Shown here piece by piece: positions 6,869 through 7,289 of a stretch of DNA of 7,289 nt. The translations under genes and the position numbers were made by a program. The notes under the pieces were generated by a model. It had not been told where the DNA came from. It worked only from the letters and a program-made list of their open reading frames with translations, and did not search any database. Source of the DNA: Clostridium sp. CAG:1024 (lineage in GTDB: Bacteria > Bacillota > Clostridia > Christensenellales > CAG-138); contig HF985365.1 in NCBI GenBank assembly GCA_000432015.1, positions 1 through 7,289 of the forward strand. The letters are read 5' to 3'. Each line of letters opens with the position of its first letter. Position 1 is the first letter of the stretch.

Positions 6869-6904
6869 GGCGGCTGTCCGAATGCGACGGCCGCCCTTTT
6901 TTTT
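6869..6904 (+). terminator. Intrinsic terminator after thrS
   Basis: A 10-bp stem, GGCGGCTGTC (6869-6878) with GACGGCCGCC (6886-6895) including one G-U pair, has a seven-base loop. One C and then eight T residues (6897-6904) follow. It starts 37 bases after the thrS stop codon. Confidence 0.92.
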
Positions 6905-6960
6905 CGTCTGCGTCCCCCTCCTCTCGCGCTCCCGTTCCATCCGTACAGACATCGTGCAGT

Positions 6961-7001
6961 AATTCCTGCATAGCACAGATTTATGAATGAATTCCTGCAT
7001 A
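6961..7001. repeat. Direct repeat pair AATTCCTGCATA
   Basis: The same 12 bases occur at 6961-6972 and 6990-7001, 29 bases apart from start to start. The second copy merges into a cluster of GCAT/ATGC half-sites (6997-7000, 7005-7008, 7011-7014). Paired copies at a near-integral number of helical turns (about 2.8) upstream of a promoter could be protein-binding sites, but no known regulator is matched. Confidence 0.55.
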
Positions 7002-7043
7002 TTAATGCTCGCATATCATTGTTTTGCCCCTAAATCTCTGGAT

Positions 7044-7075
7044 ATTTGCAATTCTTGATGCTGTATTATGCAAAT
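7044..7075. repeat. Inverted repeat ATTTGCA / TGCAAAT
   Basis: ATTTGCA (7044-7050) and TGCAAAT (7069-7075) form a perfect 7-bp inverted repeat with an 18-base spacer. It ends 29 bases before the gdhA -35 hexamer, a position typical of activator sites. No protein is assigned. Confidence 0.45.
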
Positions 7076-7104
7076 TTTGTGATGAATGCTAAAACAATTT
7101 CTTC

Positions 7105-7133
7105 TTGCAATTTGAAAAACAGAAGCGTACAAT
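7105..7133 (+). promoter_or_regulatory. Probable sigma-A promoter of gdhA
   Basis: TTGCAA (7105-7110), a 17-base spacer and TACAAT (7128-7133) match the housekeeping consensus at four and five of six positions. Transcription would start near 7140, giving a leader of about 39 bases, too short for a riboswitch. The weak -35 fits a promoter helped by an activator. Confidence 0.65.
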
Positions 7134-7178
7134 GCGAACAATATATTTTATATGATCCAAAGAGCGGAGGACAACCAG

Positions 7179-7289
7179 ATGGAATATGTGGATCGCGTCT
7201 TAAATCGATTGGTAGAAACGAATCCGGGTGAGCCGGCCTTTTATCAAGCGGCGCACGAGGTTCTTACAAGCGTCGCCCCCGTGCTCGCG
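7179..7289 (+). CDS. gdhA: Glutamate dehydrogenase, NADP type, N-terminal fragment
   Basis: Only 37 codons are visible before the window ends, with no stop. The opening MEYVDRVLNRLVETN, followed by NPGEPAFYQAAHEVL (residues 15-29), matches the start of hexameric bacterial glutamate dehydrogenases, where a 'NP.EPEF.QAV.EVL.S..PV' pattern is usual. That enzyme makes glutamate from 2-oxoglutarate, ammonia and NADPH in the cytoplasm. The catalytic and nucleotide-binding regions lie outside the window, so cofactor type is inferred from the N-terminal resemblance alone. GGAGG (7166-7170), eight bases before the ATG, supports the start. It follows the thrS terminator and has its own promoter, so it is transcribed separately. 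Confidence 0.8.
   Translation, partial: MEYVDRVLNRLVETNPGEPAFYQAAHEVLTSVAPVLA

Larger units (their letters stand above)
6905..7104. other. AT-rich intergenic region between thrS terminator and gdhA promoter
   Basis: The first 50 bases are C/T-rich and unremarkable. From about 6958 the sequence turns strongly AT-rich, unlike the genes on either side. It carries the short direct and inverted repeats listed separately, but no open frame with a ribosome binding site and no recognised RNA structure. It probably acts as the upstream control region of gdhA. Confidence 0.5.

Noticed and set aside
7134..7178. Riboswitch or attenuator ahead of gdhA
   Set aside because: The predicted leader is only about 39 bases and contains no hairpin with a U-tract.
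7046..7231. Small 61-codon plus-strand frame near the right end
   Set aside because: It overlaps the gdhA promoter and start in another frame and has no ribosome binding site.

Overview
The window looks like chromosomal core sequence from a GC-rich member of the Firmicutes (Bacillota). The best guess is a gut-type clostridium of the Oscillospirales. This rests on a tRNA-sensing T-box leader ahead of thrS, AGGAGG-type ribosome binding sites, sigma-A-like promoters, the gene order tig-clpP-clpX, and GC-rich genes separated by AT-rich regulatory DNA. The taxon is an inference from style, not a database match.

Layout from left to right. Positions 1-36 hold an intrinsic terminator reading leftwards. 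Positions 129-1070 (minus) encode a membrane-anchored, extracytoplasmic protein that resembles a type I periplasmic sugar-binding fold; it stands alone, with an extended -10 promoter so close to its ATG that the mRNA may be leaderless. A strong leftward terminator (1169-1214) separates it from the protein quality-control operon tig-clpP-clpX (4537 down to 1262, minus). That operon encodes the ribosome-bound chaperone trigger factor, the ClpP peptidase and the ClpX unfoldase. The three genes share one promoter, lie 36 and 45 bases apart, and all sit in the same reading frame.

Between tig and thrS lies a compact divergent control region. The leftward tig promoter and the rightward thrS promoter use the same seven-base TTGACAA block as their -35 element, one on each strand. 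The thrS transcript begins with a complete T-box riboswitch whose specifier codon is ACC (threonine). It has mutually exclusive antiterminator and terminator hairpins and seems to lack the Stem II and IIA/B elements usual outside glycine T-boxes. The thrS gene (4924-6831, 635 codons) is intact and ends at a classic terminator (6869-6904).

After an AT-rich intergenic stretch with short direct and inverted repeats, a promoter at 7105-7133 drives a gene cut off by the window end. Its 37 visible residues look like the N-terminus of NADP-type glutamate dehydrogenase (gdhA).

There is no mobile element, CRISPR array, tRNA or rRNA. Apart from the orphan binding-protein-like gene, the content is housekeeping. 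The most informative details are regulatory: the reduced threonine T-box, the shared -35 element and the possible leaderless gene. I found no convincing sign of a wholly new system.
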